DNA of 12,330 bases. Source: Bryobacteraceae bacterium (GTDB taxonomy: Bacteria; Acidobacteriota; Terriglobia; Bryobacterales; Bryobacteraceae). Below, piece by piece: positions 1 to 6,759 of the stretch. The translations under genes and the position numbers were made by a program. Position 1 is the stretch's first letter. Every line of letters starts with the position of its first letter. A model generated the notes under the pieces. That model worked only from the letters and a program-made list of their open reading frames with translations, was not told where the DNA came from and made no database searches. The stretch covers positions 1 through 12,330 of the forward strand of contig CANGVB010000043.1 of NCBI GenBank assembly GCA_947456995.1, read 5' to 3'.

Positions 1-972
1 AACCGCTACGAGCAAATCACCGGACACGAGAGTGAGTCTGGCCAGAATTTCGGCGAAATTGTGGGCGAAAGCCAACCTTTGCGACGCATCCAGCAGCAAA
101 TCGAAGTGGTTGCTCCAACAGACGCCACGGTCCTGATTCTCGGCGAAACCGGCACTGGCAAAGAACTCGTCGCACGTGCAATTCACCGCTTGAGCCCTCG
201 AAACAAATTACCTTTTGTCACCCTGAATTGCGCCGCCATCCCAACCGGCTTACTCGAAAGCGAACTCTTCGGCTATGAACGAGGTGCATTCACGGGGGCC
301 CTCGCTCAGAAGATCGGCCGCTTCGAAATGGCTCACCGCGGCACGCTCTTCCTCGATGAAGTGGGCGATATCCCCATCGACCTCCAGCCCAAGCTCCTGC
401 GTGCCCTGCAGGAAAAATCGTTTGAGCGCCTCGGTGGCACTAAGACAATTCCCATCGACGTCAGGCTGGTTGCAGCGACCAATCGAAACCTCAATCAGAT
501 GATGGGTGACAAGCTCTTCCGTAGCGACCTTTACTACCGTCTCAAAGTTTTCCCAATCACTACTCCTCCCCTGCGTGAGCGGCCAGAGGACATTCCTACT
601 CTTGTCCGGCACTTTACTGCCAAATACAGCGAGAAAATGGGCCGTAACATCGAGACGATTCCTACATCTGTCATGCAGTCGCTTACCGACTGGACTTGGC
701 CTGGTAATGTCCGCGAACTTGAAAACTTTATCGAGCGCGCCGTGATTCTTTCCAGTGGCTCAACGCTGCGTGCCCCAATCCAGGAAATGCACGAAGGTCT
801 CCAGGCTACTTCTCGCTCTGGCACTTTAGAACAAGTCGAGAGAGATCACATCCTTCGCGTTTTGCGCGAAAACAAAGGTGTTGTAAGTGTTGCGGCTATG
901 CACCTGGGAATGCCAAGAACTACGCTCAACGCAATGATGAAAAAGCTTGGCATCTCCCGACGGGACTTCTGA
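1..972 (+). CDS. Sigma-54-dependent transcriptional activator (AAA+ and Fis-type HTH), 5' end outside window
   Basis: The reading frame is open from base 1, so this is the C-terminal 323 residues of a longer protein. Numbering from the window edge, Walker A (GETGTGKE) is at about 48-55, the sigma-54-contacting GAFTGA loop at 95-100, Walker B (GTLFLDE) at 114-120, and the [10 protein letters not shown] motif at about 233-242. A Fis-type helix-turn-helix ends the protein (about 291-318, with [14 protein letters not shown]). Such proteins hydrolyse ATP to remodel RNA polymerase-sigma-54 at promoters with distant upstream binding sites. The linker and the start of the AAA+ domain (EIVGES, then [15 protein letters not shown]) resemble FhlA-like GAF activators more than NtrC receivers, but the sensor domain lies upstream and cannot be seen. 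The GTG at 61 is not the true start. The gene converges on the ECF sigma gene with only about 31 bp between stops. Family certain; signal and target genes unknown. Confidence 0.95.
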   Translation, partial: NRYEQITGHESESGQNFGEIVGESQPLRRIQQQIEVVAPTDATVLILGETGTGKELVARAIHRLSPRNKLPFVTLNCAAIPTGLLESELFGYERGAFTGALAQKIGRFEMAHRGTLFLDEVGDIPIDLQPKLLRALQEKSFERLGGTKTIPIDVRLVAATNRNLNQMMGDKLFRSDLYYRLKVFPITTPPLRERPEDIPTLVRHFTAKYSEKMGRNIETIPTSVMQSLTDWTWPGNVRELENFIERAVILSSGSTLRAPIQEMHEGLQATSRSGTLEQVERDHILRVLRENKGVVSVAAMHLGMPRTTLNAMMKKLGISRRDF

Positions 973-1003
973 CCCGAATTCGTCAACTGACTATATAGCG
1001 TCA

Positions 1004-1531
1004 CTACTGCAGCTTGTTCAGTGCAAACTCTTGCTGAGCAGGTATCAGCATTCTCTCCCTCAAACGGCGGCGAATTCTCATCAGGCGCACTCGAACCGAT
1101 GTCGGGCAGAGCTTTTCCTTGTCAGCTATTTCGCCAGTCGAATAGCCTTCCAGATAGTACATAGTGAGCATCCGGGATTCAAGCTCTGTGCAGTTTTCGA
1201 TCATCACACCAGCTTCCAGTGTGCTCATTAATTTTGAAGGCGCTGCAAAATCTTCCAGTTGCAGGTAGCGCTTCTCCAAACGGATCACACTACGGTAAAG
1301 ATTGCGTGCAATCGCATTTACCCATGCTCCAACAAGCTCCGGGCAATGTAACTGTTTACGACATTGCCACCCTCTCGCCCACGCCGCTTGTGCCACCTCC
1401 TCAGCCGTTTCTGCGTTTGCGCCGAGGAAGCGTACAGAGCGCAAGGTTACGTTGAATCCCTTCTTATAAGCGCTCGCATAATTCGTTTCATCCAGGCACG
1501 GAGCTGTTGATGTACTTACCAGATTTTCCAT
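1004..1531 (-). CDS. ECF-type RNA polymerase sigma factor
   Basis: A 175-residue protein with the two-domain layout of group 4 (ECF) sigma-70 factors. Region 2 is at about residues 20-90 (FNVTLRSVRFLG, ETAEEVAQAAWARGW, ELVGAWVNAIARNLYRS), followed by a short linker and region 4 at about 112-160 (ELESRMLTMYYLEGYSTGEIADKEKLCPTSVRVRL, read in two parts), ending with a basic RIRRRLRERM helix. The ATG at 1531 is chosen over an upstream in-frame TTG at 1552 because no ribosome binding site precedes the TTG; the one before the ATG is also weak. The gene is divergent from the 1625-2479 pair, so a shared or autoregulated control region lies between 1532 and 1624. No anti-sigma factor gene is visible nearby. 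The region-2 core is somewhat divergent (Cys-containing QCRKQLHC). Target genes are an inference: the adjacent stress-like pair is the obvious candidate. Confidence 0.88.
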   Translation of the reverse strand: MENLVSTSTAPCLDETNYASAYKKGFNVTLRSVRFLGANAETAEEVAQAAWARGWQCRKQLHCPELVGAWVNAIARNLYRSVIRLEKRYLQLEDFAAPSKLMSTLEAGVMIENCTELESRMLTMYYLEGYSTGEIADKEKLCPTSVRVRLMRIRRRLRERMLIPAQQEFALNKLQ

Positions 1532-1587
1532 GCAACTGCTCTGGCACTTCAAGGGCCAACCCGAAAACTATCACTGAAACTTTTGTG

Positions 1588-1617
1588 GCCTCTGGATTGC
1601 TTAGACAATCCGGAGGT
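1588..1617 (+). promoter_or_regulatory. Inverted repeat/hairpin burying the Shine-Dalgarno of the 1625 gene
   Basis: Left arm GCCTCTGGATTG (1588-1599) and right arm CAATCCGGAGGT (1606-1617) are complementary over 12 bp, with 10 Watson-Crick and 2 G-U pairs around a 6-base loop. The right arm contains the GGAGGT ribosome binding site of the gene starting at 1625. In RNA the hairpin would hide the binding site. In DNA the same dyad could be a repressor or activator site for the divergent genes. Both readings are inference; the pairing is read directly. Confidence 0.6.
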
Positions 1618-1624
1618 GTTTGAT

Positions 1625-1948
1625 ATGAACAACGTATTTAAAGGTGCCGAGGCGCTGTTGGATAAAGGCGAATCCAGCTTCGATGCAGCAAAGCATAAGC
1701 TCTCGCAAGTTATGGAAGCCGGCTCAGAGCAGCTCATAGCCGGATCAGAAGCAATAAAAGGTACAGCTCAGGATTCTGCAGATTCCATCATGCAGGGTGC
1801 CAATTACCTGCGCACTCAACCTGCCAGCCAAATGTTGACTGACTGCCGGTCACTCTGCAAAAAATACCCAATTCAGGCTATGACACTTGCCGCAGTAGCG
1901 GGCATCTTTCTCGGGAAATCGATCTGGGGCTCCAGACAGAACCAATAA
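1625..1948 (+). CDS. Small membrane-anchored protein, DUF883/ElaB-like architecture
   Basis: A 107-residue protein. Residues 1-75 are predicted amphipathic helix rich in Ala, Gln, Glu and Ser (repeated AGSEQ/GSEAIKG/DSADS patterns). A positively charged turn (CRSLCKKYP, about 74-82) leads to one hydrophobic segment with Gly spacing (about 85-101, QAMTLAAVAGIFLGKSIWG) near the C terminus. This is the layout of ElaB/YqjD/YgaM-type (DUF883) proteins, which anchor in the inner membrane by the C-terminal helix and in enterobacteria associate with ribosomes in stationary phase or stress. The similarity is in layout and the Pro-x-x-Ala-x-x-Gly-x-Gly tail, not a proven homology. The ATG at 1625 has a strong GGAGGT site 7 bases upstream; an upstream TTG at 1583 is rejected because it lies inside the hairpin leader. 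It is followed after 9 bases by the PNPOx-like gene, so the two are probably co-transcribed. Divergent from the ECF sigma gene. Confidence 0.8.
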   Translation: MNNVFKGAEALLDKGESSFDAAKHKLSQVMEAGSEQLIAGSEAIKGTAQDSADSIMQGANYLRTQPASQMLTDCRSLCKKYPIQAMTLAAVAGIFLGKSIWGSRQNQ

Positions 1949-1957
1949 GGAAATCTC

Positions 1958-2479
1958 TTGATTACAGCAAGACAAAACTACACAACTCAAGAGAGCGTCA
2001 TCATCAGCCGGATATGCAAATTGTTGAACCAAATCGACATTTGTATCATTCGCCGCCATGGCCACGAATCCGATCTGCAACGGCGGCCCCTGACCACTCG
2101 GCAGAATGACCTCGAGGGCGGCCTATGGTTCTTCAGCAAAGCGAGTTCTCAGTTGATAAATCTTTACGGTTCTGCCCCACAGGTCACTGTTGCCGTCTCA
2201 TGTCCGATTCTCAAGAAGTGTGCTGCATTATCAGGTGAAGCATCGATTGTAAGTCAAAACTCAAACTTGGCCCATTCCTTCATCAAAGCAAATGCATCTC
2301 TACTGCCTTCCAATTATGATCCCAGTCGCCTGACCTTGCTGCGGGTCGAAGTTGCGCATGCGGAGTTTTGGGAATGGCCAGAAGAAACACTCATTCATTC
2401 AACGGTCGCCTTGACTTCTCAAGTGGCGACGCCTGACCAAAAGAGGACACATGACGGCCAGCGGTCAAGCGTATCGTGA
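1958..2479 (+). CDS. PNPOx-fold general-stress-protein-26-like flavin-binding protein
   Basis: A 173-residue protein matching the pattern of the pyridoxamine-phosphate-oxidase-like 'general stress protein' family: RRPL at about 42-45 after a hydrophobic strand, GLWFFSKASS at 55-64, PQVTVAVSCP at 74-83, LSGEASIV at 91-98 and the closing LLRVEVAHAEFWEWP strand at 127-141. Family members have the split beta-barrel fold and usually bind FMN or F420 as dimers; the substrate is unknown. The start is a TTG at 1958 with AAGGA six bases upstream that overlaps the stop codon of the preceding gene, a sign of translational coupling. The C-terminal 30 residues (Ser/Thr/Gln rich) go beyond the usual domain end. 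The second residue block (IDICIIRRHGHESDLQRRP) replaces the commoner 'MLTTxDxDGxLxSRPM' pattern, so cofactor binding may differ. The family is fairly clear; activity is not. Confidence 0.82.
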   Translation: MITARQNYTTQESVIISRICKLLNQIDICIIRRHGHESDLQRRPLTTRQNDLEGGLWFFSKASSQLINLYGSAPQVTVAVSCPILKKCAALSGEASIVSQNSNLAHSFIKANASLLPSNYDPSRLTLLRVEVAHAEFWEWPEETLIHSTVALTSQVATPDQKRTHDGQRSSVS

Positions 2480-2532
2480 GGGTCACCTGCCTGCCTATAT
2501 AGCGCACTCACGGCCACACAAGTGCATTAAGG

Positions 2533-2560
2533 TTGGCAGCCAGCTCATGACCCGTATCTT
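2533..2560 (+). promoter_or_regulatory. Possible sigma-70-type promoter for the PEP-CTERM gene
   Basis: TTGGCA (2533-2538) and TATCTT (2555-2560) are separated by 16 bp and lie about 65 bp before the start codon at 2625. The -35 matches 5 of 6 bases and the -10 only 4 of 6. The 145-bp gap after 2479 needs a promoter if the gene is not in the upstream operon, and this is the best match I see. Consensus rules for this phylum are not well fixed, so this is weak. Confidence 0.25.
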
Positions 2561-2624
2561 CAAACTTACAGTCTGCCGTTATTGTCGGGTATTGAGCATG
2601 GCTTCCAGAAAACAAGGAAAAATA

Positions 2625-3275
2625 ATGAAAACAATCAACGCAGGTTTCTTCAATCATGTCGCCGCAATCGGCTTGGCCCTCATCACTCTGAGTGCCGGCG
2701 CAAGCGCTGCCACAGTTACTTTCAACACCAACGCACCAGGCACCTCGTACGCCTCGGGTGGACTTTCTTTGGCCAGTAGCGGCGGCGCTGCTGCAACCCT
2801 CACCTTCGCTCCTCAAGTTGACAGCATTACGGGTACGCCTTCCAATGTGAACTATGGCATTTTCACTTTGCTTTGCAATACCTGTACTACCCAGGCCAAC
2901 GCCGGGGGCGCATTCTTCAGTGCGTTTACCTTCAATCTCATCATCACTGATGTTACTGATAGCGCTACGGGCCAGTTTGTAGGAACGTCTACCGGTGGAA
3001 CTGTATTCAGCGATGTCAGTCCTCTCAGCATCACTTGGGTCCCCCTCGTGCTTGGTCCTGGAACAACGAATGCTCTCACCGGTAACTTTGGATCTTCCAC
3101 CTTCCGCATCTCCGGCCCTACCAGCATTGTTGCCCCTAACTCGGGAATCATTCCTGGTCAAACAACAGTTGAAGGCGTAGTAGACACGGCCGACGAAGCA
3201 GTTCCTGAACCCGCCAGCCTCGCGCTGCTTGGTGCCGGGCTCCTGTTCATCGGAGTCCTTTCTAGAAAGAAGTAG
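2625..3275 (+). CDS. PEP-CTERM sorting-domain secreted protein
   Basis: A 216-residue exported protein. Residues 1-29 form a Sec signal peptide (Lys near the start, then HVAAIGLALITLSAGASA, cleavage after ASA). The mature part is rich in Thr, Gly, Ser and Asn with a beta-strand pattern and one CxxC pair (C84, C87 in LCNTCTTQ). It ends with a classical PEP-CTERM tail: VPEP at 193-196, a hydrophobic helix (ASLALLGAGLLFIGVLS) and a basic RKK terminus. In known systems exosortase cleaves near the PEP motif and the protein is fixed at the surface or released into exopolysaccharide. No exosortase is in this window. The ATG at 2625 is chosen because AAGGA lies six bases upstream and it starts directly with the signal peptide; the in-frame extension back to 2451 would bury it. 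An intrinsic terminator follows, so it is probably monocistronic. The body matches no functional domain I recognise. Confidence 0.92.
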   Translation: MKTINAGFFNHVAAIGLALITLSAGASAATVTFNTNAPGTSYASGGLSLASSGGAAATLTFAPQVDSITGTPSNVNYGIFTLLCNTCTTQANAGGAFFSAFTFNLIITDVTDSATGQFVGTSTGGTVFSDVSPLSITWVPLVLGPGTTNALTGNFGSSTFRISGPTSIVAPNSGIIPGQTTVEGVVDTADEAVPEPASLALLGAGLLFIGVLSRKK

Positions 3276-3300
3276 CTAACGCTCAACACCTTCCGGGACA

Positions 3301-3340
3301 AAACGCCGCGCATCCAATGCGCGGCGTTTGTGTTTTTCTT
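3301..3340 (+). terminator. Rho-independent terminator after the PEP-CTERM gene
   Basis: A perfect 13-bp stem (AAACGCCGCGCAT at 3301-3313 with ATGCGCGGCGTTT at 3317-3329) with a 3-base loop is followed by GTGTTTTTCTT. It lies 25 bp after the stop codon. Confidence 0.92.
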
Positions 3341-3368
3341 CGCCATTCTCATTTATGACCCTGCCACG

Positions 3369-3390
3369 TCAATTGACCTTCTGTGGTCAA
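3369..3390 (+). promoter_or_regulatory. Clustered TTGAC/GTCAA half-sites upstream of the SYLF gene
   Basis: Three GTCAA/TTGAC half-sites fall in 22 bp: the palindrome GTCAATTGAC (3368-3377) and a further GGTCAA (3385-3390) that forms a 6-bp dyad with TTGACC (3373-3378) across a 6-base spacer. The cluster is about 130 bp before the 3521 start. It could be an operator, or the TTGACC could be a -35 element; no convincing -10 was found at 17 bp. Confidence 0.3.
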
Positions 3391-3520
3391 CGCACCTTTC
3401 CACGCAATCTCGGCTCGCCTTCTGTTTTCAACAATCCGGTGGTTGGTCGTCGGCGTGCACTCCACTCATCGTCACCCGCAACCCACAAAGGGTTTAGAGG
3501 ATTGACTGAAGAGGTTGAGA

Positions 3521-4219
3521 ATGAGAATATTTCTTGTAACTGCTCTGGCACTTACGCCACTATTGGCAAAAGACAATGAACCGGCCAAAAGATTGAATGA
3601 GGCCGCCGCCGTGATGACTGAGATCATGGCCACGCCCGATAAGGGCATCCCCGAAGACATGCTGGGTAATGCCCACTGCATCGTTATTGTTCCCGGCTTG
3701 AAAACTGCCGCCTTTGTCGTCGGCGGCAAATATGGCAAAGGCTACATGCTTTGCCGCAACAAAGGCATTATGGGCTGGTCGGCTCCGGCCACCGTACGTA
3801 TTGAAGGCGGTAGCGTTGGCTTCCAGATTGGCGGCTCAGAAACCGACCTGATCATGCTTGTCATGAACGAACGCGGCGTAGACAAACTGCTTGGAAGCAA
3901 GTTCACTCTCGGCGCTGAAGGTTCCGTCGCTGCCGGTCCTGTCGGCCGTACCGCTACTGCTCAGACCGATGCTCAGATGCATGCCGAAATCCTGTCCTGG
4001 TCTCGCTCACAGGGCCTATTTGCTGGCCTGGCTCTCGAGGGCGCAACCCTCCGTCAGGATCTTGACGACAATCAAACGCTTTATGGCAAGCCCCTCGAAA
4101 ACAGGCAGATCGTCACAACTAGAGTTAAGGCTCCCAAATCGGCCGCACGGCTGATTACCCTGCTCAATAAATACTCTCCCAAAGAGGCGGGTACCCCACC
4201 AAGCAAGTCGAACCAATAG
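3521..4219 (+). CDS. Secreted SYLF-domain (Ysc84/DUF500) lipid-binding protein
   Basis: A 232-residue protein. Residues 1-16 are a short Sec signal (MRIFLVTALALTPLLA) and the rest is a single SYLF/Ysc84 domain. Recognisable blocks are IPEDMLGNAHCIVIVPGLKTA (about 43-63, read in two parts), VVGGKYGKGYMLCR (66-79), WSAPATVRIEGGSVGFQ (86-102) with IGGSETDLIMLVMNE following, GSVAAGPVGRTATAQTD (134-150) and the closing SQGLFAGLALEGATLRQD (163-180). The YSYS-like start of the canonical eukaryotic domain is absent, as is usual in bacteria. The domain binds phosphoinositides in eukaryotes; bacterial members are envelope proteins of uncertain role. The ATG at 3521 is preferred over TTG at 3515 because GAAGAGG ends six bases before it. 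The OmpA-family gene begins 21 bp after the stop, so they probably form an operon. The C terminus has a short Pro/Ser/Lys-rich tail. Confidence 0.93.
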   Translation: MRIFLVTALALTPLLAKDNEPAKRLNEAAAVMTEIMATPDKGIPEDMLGNAHCIVIVPGLKTAAFVVGGKYGKGYMLCRNKGIMGWSAPATVRIEGGSVGFQIGGSETDLIMLVMNERGVDKLLGSKFTLGAEGSVAAGPVGRTATAQTDAQMHAEILSWSRSQGLFAGLALEGATLRQDLDDNQTLYGKPLENRQIVTTRVKAPKSAARLITLLNKYSPKEAGTPPSKSNQ

Positions 4220-4240
4220 GCTCGCAGAAAAGAATCAATA

Positions 4241-6016
4241 GTGAATCATTACATTTGGACTGGTCTCCTCTTATCGGCCTGTGGAGCGCTAACGGCTCAA
4301 ACCACACAGAGCCAGATTGAAAACGCAAACCGCATGGCCGCCGGGGCCATGCCCATCTACCGTGTCACAACCACGGCCCGCACTGCCAAAGCCATCAATT
4401 ATCAACACAGAAACGGTGCCACAAAAATCGATTTTCGTGGCACCAGTCTTCTGCCCGGCTCAAGGGGCGAAGCCAAAGTAGAAGGCAAGCAGGGCTATAT
4501 CGAAATCGAAGTGGAGTTCGATGATCTGAAACCCGCAAACTTGCTAGGATCCGAATACCTTACCTACGTCTTATGGGCAATTACTCCCGAAGGCCGCACC
4601 TCCAATCTGGGTGAAATTCTTCTCAATGGCACCAAGAGCAAGCTGAACGTCTCTACTGAACTTCAGTCCTTCGCCTTGGTAGTCACCGCAGAACCCTATT
4701 TCGCCGTCACTAGACCCAGCGATCTCATCGTGATGGAAAATGTCGTACGCAAGGATACCTTGGGCAAGATAGAAGAAGTTGATGCCAAATACGAGTTACT
4801 CGAACGAGGCCAATACTCCAAACTTTCCAATCCCTTGGCTCTAAAGCTGGACAACAAACAGCCACTAGAACTCTATGAAGCCCGCAACGCCGTCCAGATC
4901 GCTCGCGCTATGGGCGCAGACCGCTTCGCGGCTGATACCTTCGTCAAAGCTGAAAAGAGCCTTGCCCAGGCCGAGGCCTATCAAGCTCGCAAAGCCGGTA
5001 AAAAGCCCGTCACGATGATGGCGCGCGAGTCCGTCCAGACGGCTGAAGATGCCCGCATCATTGCCGTCAAACGTCAGGAAGAAGAAGCCCTCATGGCAGA
5101 ACGTCAATTGGCCGCAGACCGTCAGAATCAGGCAGAAGCCGGCCGTGCTGCCGCCGAAACTGAAACCAATCGTGTCAGCAGAGAAGCAGAAGCCGCTCGC
5201 ATCGCCGCCAGAGCCGAAACCGATCGCTTAACCCGCGAAAAAGAAGCGCAGGCCTTGGCTGCTTCAAATGCCGCCCTCCAGGCAGAACGCGATAACGCCA
5301 ATCGTACGGCCGCAGCCACTCTCGAAGCAGACCGGCTCAAGCTTGAGAATGAAAAGCGTTTGGCTGCAGCCAACAGCGAAGCTGATCGCATCAAACTCGA
5401 AAGCGACGCCCGCCTTGCAGCCGCCAAACTCGAATCAGAACGCCTCACTCTCGATAACCAGGCTCGCCTGGCTGCCGCAACTGCTGAGGCCGATCGGCTT
5501 AAGCGCGAAAACGAAGCCCAGCTTGAGAACGCCGCAAAGCAGCGCGCTCAAATGGAACGTGAGAAAGGCGAGCTCCGCAATCTCCTGCTCCAGCAATTCA
5601 ACGCCATTCTGAAAACCGAAGATACTGCCCGCGGTCTCATCGTCAGCATGCCCGATGTATTGTTCGATACAGCAAAGTTCACCTTGCGCCCCATCGCTCG
5701 AGAAAAGCTCGCTAAGGTTGCCGGCATCGTTTCCGGTCACCCAGGCCTCAAGCTTGAGATCGAAGGCCATACTGACAGCGTCGGCGGCGATGCCTACAAC
5801 CAGACCCTGTCTGAAAAGCGCGGTGAATCCGTTCGCGATTATCTGACTCGGGAAGGAATGGCCAGCGCCTCGGTAACTTCAACGGGCTTCGGCGAGTCCA
5901 GACCCACCGCATCTAATTCAGACGCGAATGGCCGGCAACAAAATCGCCGCGTCGAAATTGTCATCTCCGGTGACCTCATCGGCACCCAGATCGGCAAACC
6001 CACTTCAGCTCAATAA
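4241..6016 (+). CDS. OmpA-family peptidoglycan-binding outer-membrane protein with long coiled-coil stalk
   Basis: A 591-residue protein in four parts. Residues 1-19 are an export signal; LSAC (11-14) also fits a lipobox, so it could be a lipoprotein or cut after ALTA. Residues about 40-170 are a beta-rich domain of a type seen in acidobacterial OmpA-like proteins (EVEFDDLKPANLLGSEYLTYV at about 90-110, read in parts, then LWAITPEGRTSNLGEILL). Residues about 175-460 are a charged coiled coil rich in Ala, Glu, Arg and Leu with six 18-residue repeats (306-430). Residues 465-575 are an OmpA C-terminal domain with GHTDSVGG (D512), NQTLSEKRG (R527) and NRRVEI; D512 and R527 have the 15-residue spacing of the diaminopimelate-binding Asp/Arg pair known from Acinetobacter OmpA. 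There is no N-terminal 8-strand barrel, so attachment must be by lipid or another domain. Start is a GTG with a weak A/G-rich site. Closed by a strong terminator. Confidence 0.92.
   Translation: MNHYIWTGLLLSACGALTAQTTQSQIENANRMAAGAMPIYRVTTTARTAKAINYQHRNGATKIDFRGTSLLPGSRGEAKVEGKQGYIEIEVEFDDLKPANLLGSEYLTYVLWAITPEGRTSNLGEILLNGTKSKLNVSTELQSFALVVTAEPYFAVTRPSDLIVMENVVRKDTLGKIEEVDAKYELLERGQYSKLSNPLALKLDNKQPLELYEARNAVQIARAMGADRFAADTFVKAEKSLAQAEAYQARKAGKKPVTMMARESVQTAEDARIIAVKRQEEEALMAERQLAADRQNQAEAGRAAAETETNRVSREAEAARIAARAETDRLTREKEAQALAASNAALQAERDNANRTAAATLEADRLKLENEKRLAAANSEADRIKLESDARLAAAKLESERLTLDNQARLAAATAEADRLKRENEAQLENAAKQRAQMEREKGELRNLLLQQFNAILKTEDTARGLIVSMPDVLFDTAKFTLRPIAREKLAKVAGIVSGHPGLKLEIEGHTDSVGGDAYNQTLSEKRGESVRDYLTREGMASASVTSTGFGESRPTASNSDANGRQQNRRVEIVISGDLIGTQIGKPTSAQ
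5156..5530 (+). repeat. Six 18-codon repeats in the OmpA-family stalk
   Basis: Six units share the pattern x-x-x-E-(A/T/S)-(D/N/E)-R-(L/I/V)-x-x-(E/D)-(N/K/S/A)-x-x-x-L-A-A. Examples are ATLEADRLKLENEKRLAA (residues 359-376), ANSEADRIKLESDARLAA (377-394) and AKLESERLTLDNQARLAA (395-412). Units 1-2 (306-341) and 3-6 (359-430) are separated by a degenerate 17-residue unit (342-358). An 18-residue period equals a 7+11 coiled-coil periodicity, that is five helical turns. The DNA has diverged at synonymous positions, so the repeat is old and kept at protein level. Confidence 0.8.
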
Positions 6017-6033
6017 CCAATTCAGCGAAAGTA

Positions 6034-6071
6034 AAAACGAGGGCTCCTTGCGGGGCCCTCGTTTTCTTTTC
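6034..6071 (+). terminator. Rho-independent terminator of the SYLF-OmpA unit
   Basis: A 14-bp stem (AAAACGAGGGCTCC at 6034-6047 with GGGGCCCTCGTTTT at 6052-6065, one G-U pair) with a 4-base loop runs into CTTTTC. It begins 17 bp after the stop codon. Confidence 0.92.
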
Positions 6072-6097
6072 ACCTACTCCAGATACAATGAGGCTCA

Positions 6098-6754
6098 ATG
6101 ACTGAACAGGCCAGAACCTGCGCCTCCACAATCTTCGACTTCCACCAACTGGGCCACAAACCACTCCCGTCTGATGCCATGCTCGTGCTGGGTACAAATG
6201 ACACCCGTGTCGCCACCCACGCCGCCCACCTCTTCCACCAGGGTCTCGCCCCACTGCTCGTAGTTACCGGCGGCATCGCCCATCAACAAGACCTTCTCTC
6301 CACAAACTGGAACCGCCCCGAAGCCGAAGTCTTCGCCGAAATCCTGCTGGCTCACGGCGTCCCCGCCTCAGCCCTCCTGCTCGAACCCAACGCAACCAAC
6401 ACCGCCGAAAACATTCGCTTTTCCCGTCAACTCCTCGCGCCCCTCAACCTCTCGCGAATCCTCATCGTCACCAAGCCCTTCATGCAACGGCGTGCCTATG
6501 CCACCCATGCCGTCGAATGGCCCGAAATGCCCGCAACCATGGCTTCCTGGCCGTCAACCTTCGACGAATACTGCACCCACCCAGACCTCGATCCTGTCAA
6601 AGTCACCAACATCATCATGGGCGATCTGCAGCGCCTTTGGATCTACTCTCGTCTCGGCTATTCTGCTCCACAGCGCATTCCAGATGCAGTGATGGCCGCC
6701 TTCAACACTCTCGTCGCCCTCGGCTTTGATCGTCACCTCATTCCGGCCCCCTGA
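6098..6754 (+). CDS. ydcF: YdcF-family (DUF218) protein
   Basis: A 218-residue protein with no signal peptide. It matches the DUF218/YdcF Rossmann-like family in order: DAMLVLGTNDTRVATHAAHL (26-45), GLAPLLVVTGG (49-59), EAEVFAEILLAHGVP (75-89), LLLEPNATNTAENIRFSR (93-110), ILIVTKPFMQRRAYAT (121-136) and GDLQRLWIY (175-183). The LEPNATNT and KPFMQRR blocks are the family signature. E. coli YdcF is reported to bind S-adenosylmethionine, but the reaction is unknown; I would not transfer a function. The ATG at 6098 is supported by TGAGG just before it, although spacing is only 4 bases; TACAAT at 6084-6089 would give an almost leaderless mRNA. The stop lies 5 bp from the stop of the convergent oxidoreductase gene, with no terminator between them. 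Confident as to family. Confidence 0.92.
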   Translation: MTEQARTCASTIFDFHQLGHKPLPSDAMLVLGTNDTRVATHAAHLFHQGLAPLLVVTGGIAHQQDLLSTNWNRPEAEVFAEILLAHGVPASALLLEPNATNTAENIRFSRQLLAPLNLSRILIVTKPFMQRRAYATHAVEWPEMPATMASWPSTFDEYCTHPDLDPVKVTNIIMGDLQRLWIYSRLGYSAPQRIPDAVMAAFNTLVALGFDRHLIPAP

Positions 6755-6759
6755 TCCAG

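Noticed and set aside
991..1000. CTATATAGCG occurs here and at 2495-2504.
   Set aside because: A 10-mer pair is expected by chance, and the first copy lies between convergent genes where no promoter is needed.
1534..1549. A 16-base sequence (AACTGCTCTGGCACTT) found again at 3538-3553.
   Set aside because: The copies lie in unrelated contexts (upstream of the sigma gene start and within the SYLF signal peptide codons), flanks do not match, and a chance match of this length is possible in 12 kb.
2480..2624. Search for a sigma-54 promoter (GG-N10-GC type) upstream of the PEP-CTERM gene, prompted by the nearby sigma-54 activator.
   Set aside because: The best candidate, TGGCAGCCAGCTCATG, lacks the downstream TGC element, so no sigma-54 promoter is claimed.
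5128..5448. Minus-strand Ala/Ser/Arg-rich open frame within the OmpA-family stalk.
   Set aside because: It is a shadow created by the repetitive coding sequence on the plus strand.
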